DNA from: Paenibacillus sp. MMS20-IR301
GTDB lineage: Bacteria > Bacillota > Bacilli > Paenibacillales > Paenibacillaceae
Assembly: GCF_032302195.1 (NCBI RefSeq)
Contig: NZ_CP135275.1
Span: 3,906,001-3,970,000, forward strand
Length of the DNA stretch: 64,000 bases
Direction of reading: 5' to 3'
The notes under the pieces were generated by a model that saw only the letters and a program-made list of their open reading frames with translations, was not told where the DNA came from and did not search any database. The position numbers and the translations under genes are program-made. The number at the start of each line of letters is the position of its first letter. The stretch's first letter is position 1. Shown one piece after another: positions 63,516-64,000 of the stretch.

Positions 63516-64000
63516 TTACCACAGCCCTCCATCTGACACTTTATTCGAAATTTTGTTGAAGGTATAAACCAGGGTGAAGCCGATTACGGACTGGAATATC
63601 CCTACTGCTGTTGCAAAGCTGTACTGTGCCTGCTGAATACCGGTTCGGAATACATAGGTATCCAGGATATCTCCCACGCTGTACGTCATTGGCGTCAGCA
63701 GGTTAAACACCTGATCAAAGCCAAGCTCCATGAAATTACCGATATCCAGTAACAGAAGCACCACCACCGTAGGGAGAAGCAGCGGGAACGTAATATGCCG
63801 GATCTGTCTGAAACGGGACGCACCGTCAATCATCGCGGATTCATACAGCTGCGGGTCAATGGCGCTGATGGCTGCCATATAGACAATGGTTCCCCAGCCT
63901 GCATCTCTCCAGATAGAGGTCAGCACATAGATCGGACGAAAGAACGCACTGTCCTGCATAGCGAGGATTGGTTCATGGCCAAACCAGCCAAGGATGATAT
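63516..64000 (-). CDS. Sugar ABC transporter permease, LplB-like, truncated at window edge
   Basis: The last 160 or so codons of a permease are present, and the frame runs off the window end. The EAA loop YESAMIDGASRFRQI and C-terminal helices are typical. It is the upstream gene of a five-gene operon: permease, permease, GH35-like, GH43, solute-binding protein. An ATPase gene is not seen. Confidence 0.9.
   Translation of the reverse strand, partial: IILGWFGHEPILAMQDSAFFRPIYVLTSIWRDAGWGTIVYMAAISAIDPQLYESAMIDGASRFRQIRHITFPLLLPTVVVLLLLDIGNFMELGFDQVFNLLTPMTYSVGDILDTYVFRTGIQQAQYSFATAVGIFQSVIGFTLVYTFNKISNKVSDGGLW

Noticed and set aside
1..64000. tRNA, rRNA, transposase, integrase or attachment sites
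   Set aside because: None was recognised on either strand. Apparent transfer is limited to composition of the XRE-methyltransferase gene.

Overview
The window looks like chromosomal DNA of a Paenibacillus-type, spore-former-lineage Bacillota. Evidence: strong AGGAGG-type ribosome sites with frequent GTG/TTG starts, carbohydrate ABC systems of the LplABC type with a YesM/YesN two-component pair, many AraC regulators, a surface protein with SLH repeats, an AgrC/AgrA-like pair, and glycoside hydrolase loci. No rRNA, tRNA, phage, transposase or CRISPR array was seen. The genus is inferred from gene content, not from a marker gene.

Layout. 1-3.9 kb: a minus-strand operon of soluble histidine kinase, Nudix hydrolase, OmpR-type regulator and membrane kinase, leading to an ABC ATPase cut by the window edge. 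4-7.2 kb: BcrAB-like ABC pair and an unrecognised 429-aa protein. 7.4-8.9 kb: BmrR-like MerR regulator and a RhtB exporter with a textbook 19-bp-spacer operator between them. 8.9-17.7 kb: glycoside block (two GH1 enzymes, GH78 rhamnosidase, two AraC regulators, HAD phosphatase). 17.9-22.7 kb: DinG-like Fe-S helicase, then an ABC ATPase/permease pair. 22.9-29.9 kb: LplABC-like sugar importer facing a YesNM two-component system. 30-34.9 kb: large SLH-anchored alginate-lyase-superfamily protein. 35.4-39.4 kb: zwf-gnd with a divergent LysR gene.

39.5-44.4 kb: small stress-type island (zinc alcohol dehydrogenase with a divergent AdhR-like MerR gene, DsbA-like protein with a divergent HxlR regulator, YczE-like membrane protein, XRE-methyltransferase fusion). 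44.5-51.3 kb: sugar oxidoreductase/isomerase operon, AraC regulator and GPH symporter. The operon and the symporter share an almost identical upstream module of about 60 bp. 51.7-56.5 kb: a decaying agr-like region: small membrane peptide, a putative adhesin-type protein broken by an in-frame stop, ABC pair, AgrA-like regulator, an AgrC-like receptor split by a frameshift, and the last 35 codons of a vanished AraC gene. 56.6-57.5 kb: cysK. 57.6-64 kb: a second polysaccharide locus (two permeases, GH35-like, GH43, solute-binding lipoprotein), truncated at the right edge.

The common theme is sensing, importing and dismantling plant or microbial glycans and glycosides, then feeding them to central metabolism. 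The most informative signals are regulatory or degenerative: the twin AraC/cre-like promoter modules, two MerR 19-bp-spacer promoters, and the three broken genes at 51.9-56.5 kb.
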